Notes: generated by a model from the sequence alone, not told the origin. A stretch of DNA of 64,000 nt from Actinoplanes oblitus (GCF_030252345.1 NZ_CP126980.1:3301501-3365500), one strand, 5' to 3'. Positions 45,446-54,214 are shown, counted from the stretch's first letter. Translations and numbers: made by a program.

Positions 45446-45838
45446 TCAGGCGGGCCCCAGGAGATCCCACTGATTACCCGCGATGTCCAGGAAGACGGCG
45501 ACCCGGCCGTACGGCTCGGTGCGAGGCGGGCGGGTGAAGGTCACGCCCGCGTCGAGCAGGCGGCGGTGGACCGCGTCGAAGTCGTCCACCCGGAGGAAGA
45601 ACCCGACCCGGCCCGCGGTCTGGTCGCCGGCCACCGCGCGCTGCCGGTCCCCGTCGGCCCGCGCCAGCAGGAGGCCGGTTTCCGCGCCGGGCGGGCGGAC
45701 CACGACCCAGCGCTTGGGCCGGCCGTCGGTGGTCGTCGACGGCGAGTCCTCGACGAGCGCGAAGCCGAGCAGGCCGGTGAAGAACTCGATCGCCGGGTCG
45801 TAGTCGTCGACGATCAACGTGACCAGCTCCATCCGCAT
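45446..45838 (-). CDS. VOC-family (glyoxalase/bleomycin-resistance-like) protein
   Basis: 130 residues with one VOC domain pair. ELVTLIVDDYDPAIEFFTGL and GFFLRVDDFDAVHRRLLDAG are the two characteristic babbab halves, ending VFLDIAGNQWDLLGP. Function unknown within a large family of metal-dependent lyases, dioxygenases and drug-binding proteins. TAGCCT ends seven bases before ATG 45838 (leaderless). ATG 45832 is an alternative. Divergent from the LLM gene across 63 bases. Confidence 0.83.
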   Translation of the reverse strand: MRMELVTLIVDDYDPAIEFFTGLLGFALVEDSPSTTTDGRPKRWVVVRPPGAETGLLLARADGDRQRAVAGDQTAGRVGFFLRVDDFDAVHRRLLDAGVTFTRPPRTEPYGRVAVFLDIAGNQWDLLGPA

Positions 45839-45901
45839 CGGGACAGGCTAGCGGGATGCTCGGGGTCCGCTGTGGACCGACCGGCGGCTAGGCTGCGCGG
45901 G

Positions 45902-46831
45902 ATGCGGCTCGGTGTGAACCTTCCTCAGACCAACAAGTTCGACCTGGCGCGTGACGTCACCGAGTTCGCCCGGGCGGCCGAGGAGATCGGCTACGACAGC
46001 CTGTGGGCCTATGAGCGGATCCTGGCGCCGGAGGACACCAGCGGGGCGCACGGGCTCTACGGCGTTCCGGGCCTGCCCTGGCCGGAGAGCTACGCGCACA
46101 CCACCGACGCGCTGGTCACCCTGACCCTGGCGGCGGCGGTGACCAGCCGGGTCGAGCTCGGGACCGGGGTGCTGATCCCGGGGCTGCACCTGCCGTTCCG
46201 GCTGGCCCGCAGCCTGGCCGCGCTGGACGCGGCGTCCGGTGGGCGGGTGATCGCCGGGCTGGGCACCGGCTGGTCGATCGACGAGTTCGCGGCCACCGCG
46301 CCGCGGCCGATCGCCGAGCGGGGTGCCGCGCTCGACGAGTTCCTGGACGTCGCCGGCGCGGTCTGGGGGCCGGACCCGGTGACGTTCGGGAACGAGCGGT
46401 ACCGGCTGGCGCCCAGCCGGGTGAACCCGAAGCCGGCCCGGCCGATCCCGGTCTTCCTGGCCGGCGGCAACCGGACGGCGCTGGCCCGGATCGTCCGGCG
46501 GGCCGACGGATGGCTGCCGACGGGGATCCCGCCACGGCAGGTGGGCGAGGTTCTCGCCGGGCTGCGGGCACAGGCGGTCGAGGCCGGCCGCGATCCGGCC
46601 GCGATCGGCTGCGTCTTCCAATTGGGGGTGCGCGACCTGACGGAGGTCCCGGCCACGGGACGCCGGCCGTACACCGGCGGCCCGGCGCAGATCGCCGAGG
46701 ATCTCGCCGCGCTGGCCGAGGCCGGTGTCGACCACGCCTACGTGACCCTGACCTCGGCGGCCGGCGACCTCAAGGAGCTGATCGCCGTGGCCCAGCGGCT
46801 GCACACGGAGGCCCGCGCCGCCGGCCTCTGA
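45902..46831 (+). CDS. F420-dependent LLM-class oxidoreductase
   Basis: 309 residues of the luciferase-like fold. MRLGVNLPQTN, AAEEIGYDSLWAYERIL and LGTGVLIPGLHLPFRLARSL match actinobacterial F420 enzymes, with RVIAGLGTGWSIDEFAATAP as the cofactor-phosphate region and PIPVFLAGGNRTALARIVRR in the second half. It probably uses reduced F420 or FMN to reduce an unknown substrate. TAGGCT six bases before the ATG indicates leaderless transcription. Confidence 0.86.
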   Translation: MRLGVNLPQTNKFDLARDVTEFARAAEEIGYDSLWAYERILAPEDTSGAHGLYGVPGLPWPESYAHTTDALVTLTLAAAVTSRVELGTGVLIPGLHLPFRLARSLAALDAASGGRVIAGLGTGWSIDEFAATAPRPIAERGAALDEFLDVAGAVWGPDPVTFGNERYRLAPSRVNPKPARPIPVFLAGGNRTALARIVRRADGWLPTGIPPRQVGEVLAGLRAQAVEAGRDPAAIGCVFQLGVRDLTEVPATGRRPYTGGPAQIAEDLAALAEAGVDHAYVTLTSAAGDLKELIAVAQRLHTEARAAGL

Positions 46832-46885
46832 CCGCCGGCGCCGGGGCCGCTGCGAACTGTTGCGGGAGCTTGGCAGGCACGCGGT

Positions 46886-47647
46886 TCACGCCTCGGCGGG
46901 GCGGTGCCGGATCCGGCCGCGGGCCGCGAGCCGGTCGAGCCGGCGTTCCTGGCGGTCGGCCCACCGGGCGACCCGGTCCGGGTCGAGCCGGCCCCCGTGC
47001 CCGACGTGCAGCGCCACCGGCTTCAGGGCGAGCATGGCCCGGAGACTGGCCAGGTTGGTGACCGGATCGTCGTGGAACGGCGGATTGGCCGGCCGGCCGG
47101 TGATCGAGCCGAGGAACGGGCTCGCCACCAGGTCCCCGGCGACCAGGTCGCCGGCGTCGGTGAGCACCGAGACCGAGCCGGCCGTGTGCCCCGGCGTTGG
47201 CATGATCGAACCGGCCACCCCGAAGTCGTCGAGCCGCTGCGGACCGTCCAGGACCACCTCCGGCTCGACCGGCTGGACCGTGTGGTGCAACGCCGGCAGC
47301 CGGCTCATCACCGCCCCGAACGGGCCGGTCGGCAGGTACGGCTCCCGCGCCCGCCCGGCCCGGTAGGGAACCAGGTCGGCGCGGTGCGCCGCGATCGGCG
47401 CCCCGGTCAGCCGGCTCACGTGCGCCGCGGCGCCGAAGTGGTCGATGTGGGCGTGGGTGAGCACGATCAGGGCCAGGTCGGCCGGGTCGACGCCGTGCCC
47501 GGCGATCCCGTCCACGATCCGCCGCCCGGTGCCGGGGAGGCCGGCGTCGACGAGCACGGGCCGGCGGCCGAGCAGCAGGTAGGCGTTGATGGAGTGCCGG
47601 CCGGCGACGGCGATGGGCCGCACGCTGACCCGGGATGACGCTGACAT
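46886..47647 (-). CDS. MBL-fold metallo-hydrolase
   Basis: 253 residues. The metallo-beta-lactamase signature is VLTHAHIDHFGAA, with TPGHTAGSVSVL and VAGDLVASPF giving further metal ligands. HVGHGGRLDP supplies the last His. The role is likely hydrolysis of a lactone, thioester or related compound. The start is ATG 47647 after GGAGGAAG. A 16-bp TetR-type operator sits 20 bases upstream and matches two sites before the neighbouring TetR gene, so repression by that regulator is likely. Confidence 0.85.
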   Translation of the reverse strand: MSASSRVSVRPIAVAGRHSINAYLLLGRRPVLVDAGLPGTGRRIVDGIAGHGVDPADLALIVLTHAHIDHFGAAAHVSRLTGAPIAAHRADLVPYRAGRAREPYLPTGPFGAVMSRLPALHHTVQPVEPEVVLDGPQRLDDFGVAGSIMPTPGHTAGSVSVLTDAGDLVAGDLVASPFLGSITGRPANPPFHDDPVTNLASLRAMLALKPVALHVGHGGRLDPDRVARWADRQERRLDRLAARGRIRHRPAEA

Positions 47648-47667
47648 GATCTTCCTCCGTGGGGTAC

Positions 47668-47683
47668 TTGACCGATCGGTCAA
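47668..47683. promoter_or_regulatory. TetR operator before the MBL hydrolase gene
   Basis: Perfect palindrome TTGACCGATCGGTCAA. Two near-identical sites precede the TetR gene (48367 and 48395). Confidence 0.8.
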
Positions 47684-47723
47684 CTCGATGGGCATGGCGA
47701 AGGGCGCCCGGATGGGGCGCCGG

Positions 47724-48317
47724 TCAGTGGGTTGCTTGCAGCAGCAGCCGGATGTCGGCCTTGGCGAGCAGCATCAGGGCGGGGTCGTCGCGCGCCTCGG
47801 CGAGCAGGGCCAGACCCTGCATCAGGGCCAGCACCCGGAGGGCGGCGCCGGCCGGGTCGACGCCGGCCGGCACCTCACCGCGCCCCTTCGCCTCGCTGAC
47901 GGCGGCGGCGAAGTAGGACGTCCAGGAGCTCAGGACCCGCCCGGCCCGCGCCCGCCCGTCCTCGCCCTGCCGGGCGACCTCGGTGGCGAGGCCGCCGAGC
48001 GGGCAGCCCGGCGTGGCCCCGAACCGCTCCCGCATCGCCGCCAGCATCCGCGCGAAGCCGTCGACGAACCGGTCGATCCGGTCGAGGGGCGGGACGTCGC
48101 CGGTGAACGCCTCCTCCAGCATCGCGTGCATCATGTCCCAGTTGTGCTCCAGGACCGCGCCGGCCAGCACCTCCTTGGACGGGAAGAAGTGGTAGAGGCT
48201 GCCCTTGTGGACGCCGGCGGCCCGGCACACGTCCTCGGTGCTGACCTCGGCCAGCGACGCGCCGTGGATCAGGTCGCGGGCCACCGCCACGATGCGTTCG
48301 CGGGTGTCTCGCGCCAT
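47724..48317 (-). CDS. TetR/AcrR-family repressor
   Basis: 197 residues. The helix-turn-helix is ASLAEVSTEDVCRAAGVHKG, then SLYHFFPSKEVL (about residues 20-55). The C-terminal ligand domain (PLGGLATEVARQGEDGRARA) resembles TetR_C_6/YjdC-like regulators with a conserved GCPLG motif. It probably represses itself and the MBL hydrolase through the three TTGACYNNTCGGTCAA-like sites. Start ATG 48317 with GGAGGTGGG upstream. Downstream in the same direction as the MBL gene, separated by the operator at 47668. Confidence 0.9.
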   Translation of the reverse strand: MARDTRERIVAVARDLIHGASLAEVSTEDVCRAAGVHKGSLYHFFPSKEVLAGAVLEHNWDMMHAMLEEAFTGDVPPLDRIDRFVDGFARMLAAMRERFGATPGCPLGGLATEVARQGEDGRARAGRVLSSWTSYFAAAVSEAKGRGEVPAGVDPAGAALRVLALMQGLALLAEARDDPALMLLAKADIRLLLQATH

Positions 48318-48366
48318 CGCCCACCTCCGCTGTCGACGGGGAAAGTGACCGATGATGCCCGGCCAC

Positions 48367-48382
48367 TTGACTGTTCGGTCAA
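48367..48382. promoter_or_regulatory. TetR operator, upstream site 1
   Basis: TTGACTGTTCGGTCAA, a near-palindrome 50 bases before the TetR start. Confidence 0.78.
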
Positions 48383-48394
48383 AACTAGGCGCAG

Positions 48395-48410
48395 TTGACC
48401 AGTCGGTCAA
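48395..48410. promoter_or_regulatory. TetR operator, upstream site 2
   Basis: TTGACCAGTCGGTCAA, 28 bases centre-to-centre from site 1, close to three helical turns, so two dimers could bind one face. Confidence 0.78.
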
Positions 48411-48431
48411 CTCGGTGGTGGGTGACCGGGG

Positions 48432-48463
48432 GCGGGGAGGGCCGGGGGACCGGCCCTCCCCGC
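48432..48463 (-). terminator. Hairpin terminator of the rhamnosidase gene
   Basis: GCGGGGAGGGCCGG (48432-48445) and CCGGCCCTCCCCGC (48450-48463), four-base loop, immediately past the stop codon. Confidence 0.82.
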
Positions 48464-48467
48464 ACGG

Positions 48468-51400
48468 TCAGACGGTCGACGTGAAGGTGTAGGTGCCGGC
48501 GCCGAGGGCGTACGACGTACCGCCGACCGGTACCGCCTCGGCCGGCGCGGAGGTCACGGCGGCGCCGGGTACGCGTACCGTAGCCGTGGTGCCGGTGGCG
48601 ACGACCACCCGCAACGTGATAGCGGACCCGGACCGGCTCCAGGCGGTCGCGACCCGGCCGTAAGCCGTGGTCAGGTCGGACGACGCGGACGTCAGCGTGC
48701 CGCCCGGCTTGGGCGCCAGCAGCACCCGGGCATAACCGGGCGCGGCCGGGGCGACGCCTCCGACCTGGCGGTAAAGCCAGTCACCGACCGAGCCGAGCCC
48801 GTAGTGGTTGAACGAGTTCATCCCCGGGTCCTGCGGGCTGCCGTCCGGGCGGATGCCGTCCCAGCGCTCCCAGATCGTGGTGGCGCCCCGCGAGATCATG
48901 TAGCCCCAGCCGGGATAGCCGGGCTGTTGCAGGATCTGGTACGCGGTGTCGGCGTGCCCGTGGTCGGCCAGCACCGGCAGCAGATTCTCCACGCCCATGA
49001 AGCCGACCGAGAGGTGGCCGCCCCGGGACGCCACCTTGGCGGCCAGCTTGTCGGCGACCCCCTGCGCCCGGTTCTCCGGTACCAGCCCGAAGGCGAGGGC
49101 CAGGACGTACCCGGTCTGGCTGTTGGTGCCGACGGTCCCGTCGGCGGCGACGAACCGGTTGGTGAAGGCGGTCGCGATCCGGTCGGCCAGCGTGCCGTAG
49201 GAGGCGGCCTGCGCGTCGCGCCCGGTGGCCGCCGCCATCCGCGCCACCAGCCGGGCCGACCAGCCGAAGTACGCCGTGCTGGTCAGGTCGTTGCCGGTGC
49301 CGTCGTCGACGTTCAGCCAGTCGCCGTAGGTGTCCTGGTCGCGGATCAGGTCCGCGCCGGCGGTGCTCCGCAGGTAGTCCACCCAGCGGGTCATCGCGGG
49401 GAACGCCCGGTCGGCCGGTCCCAGGTCGCCGAAGCGCTGCCAGATCGTGTACGGCACGATCACGCCGGCGTCGCCCCAGCCCGCCTTGCCGGCGCCACCG
49501 AGCACGTCCGGCGCCACGTCGGTGAACGCGCCGTCGGCGTGCTGGGCGTCCACCAGGTCGGTGGTGAACTTGTCGAGCAGCCCGTAGGTGTCGAAGTTGA
49601 ACGTCGACGTGGCCCCGAACGCGGCGATGTCCCCGGTCCAGCCGAGTCGCTCGTCGCGCTGCGGGCAGTCGGTCGGGATGGAGAGCAGGTTCGACCGGGC
49701 ACCCCAGAGGATGGCCTGCCCGACCTTGTTGAGCGTGGCGTCCGAGCTGGTGAACGTGCCGGTGGCCGGGCCGTTGGTCCACGCCGCGAGGCCGGTGAGG
49801 CTGTCCGCGGTGGGGGTGCCGGGGAAGCCGGTGATCTCGACGTACCGGTAGCCGTGCACGGTGAATCGGGGTTCGAACGTTTCAGTCCCGGTGCCGGCCA
49901 GGGTGAACCGGTCGGTGGCCTGGGCGGCCCGCAGGTTCGCGGTGTAGAGGGTGCCGTCGGCGTTGAGGATCTCGCCGTGCCGCAGGGTGACGGTGGTGCC
50001 CGCCGGGCCGCCGACCCGCAGCCGGTCCCAGCCGGCGAAGTTCTGCCCGAGGTCGGCGATGAAGACGCCGGGCCGAGGCTGGGTGATCGCGACCGGGCGC
50101 AGCTCCCGCTGCACGGTCACGCCCGGGTCGAGCTGCGGGACCAGGGTGGGCCGGGTGCCGCTCCGGACCGTCACCGGTGTCCAGGAGCTGTCGTCGAAGC
50201 CCGCGGCGTTCCAGTCGCCGACGATCCGCCGGGCGTCCTGTGTCTCGCCCGCGTAGAGGTCGTCGGCGCGGACATTGCTCGGCGTGGTGCGCCAGCTGCC
50301 GTCGGTCCGCACGGTGGCCGAGGTGCCGTCGGTGAACTCGACGATCAACTGGGCGGCGTACCAGGGCTGAGTGCCGTACCGCTGGCTCCCGGCGAATCCG
50401 ATGTTCCCGGCGTACCAGCCGCGGCCGAGCTGCGCGGCCAGCGCGTTGTCGCCCTGCCTGATCGCGGCGGTGACGTCGAACCCCCGGTACTGCAGCCGCT
50501 TGTCGTAATCGGTCCAGCCGGGTGCGAGCCGGTCGACGCCGACCTTGACCCCGTTGAGGTAGGTGTCGTGCAGGCCGAGCGCGGTGGTGAACAGCCGCGC
50601 CCGGGCCACCGGCTTGCCGACGGTGAACCCCTTGCGCAGGTAGGGCGCGGGGGAGGAGACCAGCACCTGGCTGCCCCACGGCCCGCTGCCGTAACCGGCC
50701 AGGACCTTGGCGGCGGCCCATCCGGAGTCGTCGAACCCGGGCTGCTGCCAGCCGCCCGGCCCGGCGGTCGAGGACTTCCACGAGCCGTCGGTGACCGTCG
50801 CGCCGAGCTTGGCGATCAGGCCGGCCGGGCTCACCGTGGTGTTGGCGGCGGCGATCGCGATGGTGTGCGTGCCGGCCGGCACCGTCACCGTCGCGGCGGT
50901 CTTCCACGAGTCGGTCACCCGGGGACTCGCCGAGACCTGCGTCCCGTCGATCCACACGTCGGCGGTGTCGTCCCCGGTCACCACCATCGTGGTGCCCGCC
51001 GCGAGACTCACCGTCCGGCGGAAGTACCGGGTCGCCACCGGCGCGCTCGACGCCGGGTCGCCCTCCGGGTACCAGATCCAGTTCGCGCCGCTCAGGTCGC
51101 CGGCCGGCGGGGCGCCGACGAAGGCCGCTGTCATCGTGATGCCGGTGTCGAACCGGGCGCTCGGGCTCCACGCTCCCGGCCGCCCCTGAGCGTCCCAGAC
51201 CCGGACGCGCCAGTGGTAGGTGCGGTTGCCGGCGAGTGCCGGCCCGCCGTACCCGATGTCGGTCTGCCGCGTCGAGGCGACAGTGCCGCTGTCCCAGACG
51301 TCGGCCGCGCCCGGCGTGGTCCCCACGGTGATCTGGTAGCGGCCCTGCATCTGGCCGCCGGCCTCGGAGGCGAGCCGCCAGCCGAACCGCACGCCGTCCA

Positions 51401-52031
51401 CGCCGACCGGGTCGACCTGCCGGTTCACTGTCAGGCCGGTGACGCTCACCGGCGACGCCGCGCCCGGATCCGGCAGCGCCACCCCGCCACCCCACGGCCC
51501 GGCGCCATAGGCGCCGAGATCCCGCGCGGTGGTCCAGGCGGCATCGGAGAAGTCCGGGTCGGCCCAGTTCTCCGGTACGGCGGAAGCGGCGCGCCAGGAG
51601 CCGTCGGTGACGAGGTCCACCGTGCCGGCGCGCAGCCGCCCGAGGACGCCGGCCGGCCCGCCACTGTTGCGCGCGGCGACGGCGACCGTGTTGGCGCCGG
51701 GGTGCAGCGACCCGGCCAGGTCGACGTGGATCGCCCGTCTCCAGGAGTCGGTGGTGCGCGGGGAGCCGGCCAGCCGGGTGCCGTTGACCCAGACGTCGAC
51801 AGTGTCGTCGCCGGTGACGACCAGCTGCGCGTCCGGGATGTCGGCGGCCGCGACGGAGAAGGTGCGGCGCAGGTAACGGGTGGCGACCGGCGCGCTGGTC
51901 GCCGGCTCGCCCTCGGGATACCAGATCCAGTGCGCCCCGCCGAGCCCGACCGGCGGATCCGCCGCCGCGGCCGTCCCCGGCGCCGGTACCAGCAGAAGTG
52001 CGGCCGTCACGGCCGCGAGCAAACCCTTCAT
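48468..52031 (-). CDS. Secreted alpha-L-rhamnosidase (GH78)
   Basis: 1187 residues. Sec signal MKGLLAAVTAALLLVPAPGT with cleavage near AAAA-DP. Two copies of a beta-sandwich module (HWIWYPEGEPATSAPVATRY at about 35-55 and NWIWYPEGDPASSAPVATRY near 315) precede the catalytic part: the second is a clear duplication. The GH78 core has PTDCPQRDERLGWTGDI, whose acidic residues include the catalytic acid, and GATTIWERWDG and NSFNHYGLGSVGDW near the end. It removes terminal alpha-L-rhamnose from plant or bacterial glycans outside the cell. A LacI-type operator at 52050-52061 overlaps its leader. Confidence 0.92.
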   Translation of the reverse strand: MKGLLAAVTAALLLVPAPGTAAAADPPVGLGGAHWIWYPEGEPATSAPVATRYLRRTFSVAAADIPDAQLVVTGDDTVDVWVNGTRLAGSPRTTDSWRRAIHVDLAGSLHPGANTVAVAARNSGGPAGVLGRLRAGTVDLVTDGSWRAASAVPENWADPDFSDAAWTTARDLGAYGAGPWGGGVALPDPGAASPVSVTGLTVNRQVDPVGVDGVRFGWRLASEAGGQMQGRYQITVGTTPGAADVWDSGTVASTRQTDIGYGGPALAGNRTYHWRVRVWDAQGRPGAWSPSARFDTGITMTAAFVGAPPAGDLSGANWIWYPEGDPASSAPVATRYFRRTVSLAAGTTMVVTGDDTADVWIDGTQVSASPRVTDSWKTAATVTVPAGTHTIAIAAANTTVSPAGLIAKLGATVTDGSWKSSTAGPGGWQQPGFDDSGWAAAKVLAGYGSGPWGSQVLVSSPAPYLRKGFTVGKPVARARLFTTALGLHDTYLNGVKVGVDRLAPGWTDYDKRLQYRGFDVTAAIRQGDNALAAQLGRGWYAGNIGFAGSQRYGTQPWYAAQLIVEFTDGTSATVRTDGSWRTTPSNVRADDLYAGETQDARRIVGDWNAAGFDDSSWTPVTVRSGTRPTLVPQLDPGVTVQRELRPVAITQPRPGVFIADLGQNFAGWDRLRVGGPAGTTVTLRHGEILNADGTLYTANLRAAQATDRFTLAGTGTETFEPRFTVHGYRYVEITGFPGTPTADSLTGLAAWTNGPATGTFTSSDATLNKVGQAILWGARSNLLSIPTDCPQRDERLGWTGDIAAFGATSTFNFDTYGLLDKFTTDLVDAQHADGAFTDVAPDVLGGAGKAGWGDAGVIVPYTIWQRFGDLGPADRAFPAMTRWVDYLRSTAGADLIRDQDTYGDWLNVDDGTGNDLTSTAYFGWSARLVARMAAATGRDAQAASYGTLADRIATAFTNRFVAADGTVGTNSQTGYVLALAFGLVPENRAQGVADKLAAKVASRGGHLSVGFMGVENLLPVLADHGHADTAYQILQQPGYPGWGYMISRGATTIWERWDGIRPDGSPQDPGMNSFNHYGLGSVGDWLYRQVGGVAPAAPGYARVLLAPKPGGTLTSASSDLTTAYGRVATAWSRSGSAITLRVVVATGTTATVRVPGAAVTSAPAEAVPVGGTSYALGAGTYTFTSTV

Positions 52032-52049
52032 CCGGACCTCCTGAGCATC

Positions 52050-52061
52050 TGAAACGTTTCA
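52050..52061. promoter_or_regulatory. LacI-family operator before the rhamnosidase gene
   Basis: The palindrome TGAAACGTTTCA is the usual GAAACGTTTC-type site of actinobacterial LacI regulators of sugar hydrolases. It is 18 bases before the start codon. GTTAACGCTC at 52088 may be a second half-site. No LacI gene is in the window. Confidence 0.75.
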
Positions 52062-52369
52062 TAACGACACTCATCGATCGTAGATGTGTTAACGCTCCCG
52101 AAACAAGACGGTCGTCGATGTCCGTGCTTCCGGGACCCGCTGTACCGGGCGCCGTCCCGAGCCGTTGTGGGGCACGCCGCCCGGATGTGGGCGCGGGCGC
52201 CCGGGCCGCCTGGTTCGACGCGGGACTCGCGGCGGGGCGGTTCCGGCGTACCGGAAAGCGGCGAACCGGACGGGGAGGCGGTCGGCTACGGTCGGCGGGC
52301 CGGCGGTCCGGGTTCTGTCGGGGGTGGGCGGTAGTTTCTAAGCCGGCCCGAGGACAGGAGGAGCCGCTG
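52062..52369. other. 308-base gap between divergent genes
   Basis: Holds the rhamnosidase upstream region at its left end, an exact minus-strand copy of the dispersed motif (52245-52257) and the ribosome site GGAGGAG of the permease. No open frame of coding character. No zinc-regulator-like palindrome was found. Confidence 0.45.
52245..52257 (-). repeat. Dispersed 13-bp motif, copy 4
   Basis: Exact GGCGTACCGGAAA (TTTCCGGTACGCC on the minus strand) between two divergent genes. Confidence 0.6.
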
Positions 52370-53353
52370 GTGAGCACGTCGACGAAGGTGCGGCCCGAGC
52401 AGGACACCGGGATCGGGTCGCTCGAGGTGCTGGCCGGGTTGCTGGTCGCCCTGGTGCTGGTGCGCGGGCACCTGGCCGGGCTGCTGTCCGGGCCGGGGCT
52501 GCAGACCTGGGCGACGGTGTTCGTCTCGGTGCTGGTGCAGGCGGTGCCGTTCCTGGTCTTCGGGGTGGTGCTGTCCGCGGTCATCGCGGTCTTCGTGCCG
52601 CGCGGCTTCTGGGCCAGGGCGCTGCCCAGCCATCCGGCGCTCGCGGTGCCGGCCGCCGGGGTGGCCGGGGTCATCCTGCCGGGGTGCGAGTGCGGCAGCG
52701 TGCCGATCGCCGGGTCGCTGATCCGGCGCGGGGTGACGCCGGCGGCGGCGCTCGCCTTCCTGCTGGCCGCGCCGGCGATCAACCCGATCGTGCTGACCGC
52801 CACGGTGATTGCCTTTCCCGGTGAGCCGCGGATGGCCGTCGCCCGGGGGCTGGCCAGCCTGGTCGTCGCGGTCGCGATGGGCTGGCTGTGGCTGCGGCTG
52901 GGCAAGCCGGAGTGGATCCGGCTGCCGCACCGGCCCGATCTGGACGACACGTCGAAGGCGCGGGCGTTCTGGGCGGCGTGCCGGCACGACGTCATGCACG
53001 CGGGCGGCTTCCTGGTGCTCGGCGCGGCCGCCGCGGCCACCATCAACGTGGTGATCCCGGCGGCCTGGCTCCAGTCCCTCGCCGACGATCCGGTCGTCTC
53101 GGTGCTCGCGCTCGCGACGCTGGCCGTGCTGCTCTCCATCTGCAGCGAGGCGGACGCGTTCGTGGCCGCCTCGCTGTCCCAGTTCTCGCTCACCTCACGG
53201 CTGGTGTTCCTGGTGGTCGGCCCGATGGTCGACCTGAAGCTGATCTCGATGCAGACCGGCGTCTTCGGCCGCCGGTTCGCGATGCGGTTCGCGCCGGCCA
53301 CGTTCGTCGCGGCGATCGTGCTGGGCAGCGCCTTCGGGCTGGTGCTGCTGTGA
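52370..53353 (+). CDS. UPF0718/YraQ-type permease
   Basis: 327 residues with about eight membrane segments. The family signature GVILPGCECGSVPIAGSLIR is present; Cys residues of CECG could bind metal. LLAAPAINPIVLTAT and FLVVGPMVDLKLISMQTGVF are also typical. In actinomycetes this gene is nearly always next to a TIGR03943 gene, as here, in units reported as zinc-responsive. Start GTG 52370 after AGGAGGAG. The stop overlaps the next GTG (GTGA). Confidence 0.85.
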   Translation: MSTSTKVRPEQDTGIGSLEVLAGLLVALVLVRGHLAGLLSGPGLQTWATVFVSVLVQAVPFLVFGVVLSAVIAVFVPRGFWARALPSHPALAVPAAGVAGVILPGCECGSVPIAGSLIRRGVTPAAALAFLLAAPAINPIVLTATVIAFPGEPRMAVARGLASLVVAVAMGWLWLRLGKPEWIRLPHRPDLDDTSKARAFWAACRHDVMHAGGFLVLGAAAAATINVVIPAAWLQSLADDPVVSVLALATLAVLLSICSEADAFVAASLSQFSLTSRLVFLVVGPMVDLKLISMQTGVFGRRFAMRFAPATFVAAIVLGSAFGLVLL

Positions 53354-54210
53354 GCCGGATGACGCAGGCGGTGATCATGCTGCTGTTCGGCGGCGCGATC
53401 ATCAAGGCGACGGTCACCGACGTGTTCCTCCGCTATGTGAAGGAGGGGCTGCGGCCCTTCCTGCTGCTCGCGGGCATCCTGCTGGTCGCGGCCGCGATCA
53501 TGACCATGTGGTACGACCTCCGCGCCGGCCCGGGCGGCCCGGGGGCGGATCCCGGTCCCGGCCACGGTGATGGCGACGGGCACGGCGACGACGGCGGGCA
53601 CGGTGATGGCGACGGCGCTGGGCACGGCGGCGGAGGCGGCGACGACGGCCGGCACGGCGACGACGGCGCTGGGCACGGCGGCGGGGGCGGCCACGGGCAC
53701 GGCGACGGGCATGGGCATCACGAGCCGCGGGTCGGATGGCTGCTGCTGCTTCCGGTGCTCGGGCTGTTGCTGGTGTCGCCGCCGGCGTTGGGGTCGTTCG
53801 CGGCGGGGCAGGCGGGCAGTGTCGGGCCGGCCGCCGCCTCGGACTATCCGCCGCTGCCGGCCGGCGATCCGGTCGAGGTCAGCCTGCTCGACTACGCGTC
53901 CCGGGCGGTCTTCGACAGCGGCCGGAGCCTGGCCGGGCGGAACGTGAAGCTGACCGGCTTCATCACCCCGGGACCGGACGGCAAGCCGATGCTGGCCCGG
54001 ATGGTGCTGACCTGCTGCGCCGCGGACGGACGGCCGATCAAGGTCGGGCTGGCCGGGGTGCCGATCGACGCGCCGCCGGACGCCTGGGTGGAGGTGACCG
54101 GCGTCTACAGCAGCCAGGTCGGCACCGACCCGGTGAACCAGGCGCGGGTGGCCTTCCTCGACGTGCGGTCGTGGCGGGAGATTGACGAGCCGAAGCAGCC
54201 GTACGCCTGA
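53350..54210 (+). CDS. TIGR03943-family protein with a His/Asp-rich loop
   Basis: 286 residues. Two N-terminal membrane segments are followed by a low-complexity loop (about residues 67-125) made of HGDGDGHGDDGG-like units with over 15 His, then a third membrane segment (VGWLLLLPVLGLLLVSPPAL) and an extracytoplasmic domain ending TCCAADGRPIKVGLAGV, which bears the family's Cys pair. It acts with the UPF0718 permease in metal (probably zinc) transport or allocation. Start GTG 53350 overlapping the permease stop. Confidence 0.83.
   Translation: MSRMTQAVIMLLFGGAIIKATVTDVFLRYVKEGLRPFLLLAGILLVAAAIMTMWYDLRAGPGGPGADPGPGHGDGDGHGDDGGHGDGDGAGHGGGGGDDGRHGDDGAGHGGGGGHGHGDGHGHHEPRVGWLLLLPVLGLLLVSPPALGSFAAGQAGSVGPAAASDYPPLPAGDPVEVSLLDYASRAVFDSGRSLAGRNVKLTGFITPGPDGKPMLARMVLTCCAADGRPIKVGLAGVPIDAPPDAWVEVTGVYSSQVGTDPVNQARVAFLDVRSWREIDEPKQPYA
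53560..53720. repeat. Coding low-complexity repeat (His/Asp/Gly)
   Basis: Irregular GGCACGGCGACG-type units within the TIGR03943 gene. Every unit keeps the frame, giving a probable metal-binding loop. Confidence 0.8.
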
Positions 54211-54214
54211 TCGC

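Noticed and set aside
48804..52052. 1082-codon plus-strand frame opposite the rhamnosidase
   Set aside because: Shadow of the GH78 gene; composition is Gly/Arg/Val-rich as expected for antisense.
52062..52369. Zinc-regulator box before the permease/TIGR03943 pair
   Set aside because: Looked for an A/T-rich palindrome of the TGAAAATGATTTTCA type and found none.
49882..53721. 1279-codon minus-strand frame spanning the rhamnosidase and permease
   Set aside because: Crosses two well-supported genes in other frames; low-complexity product.
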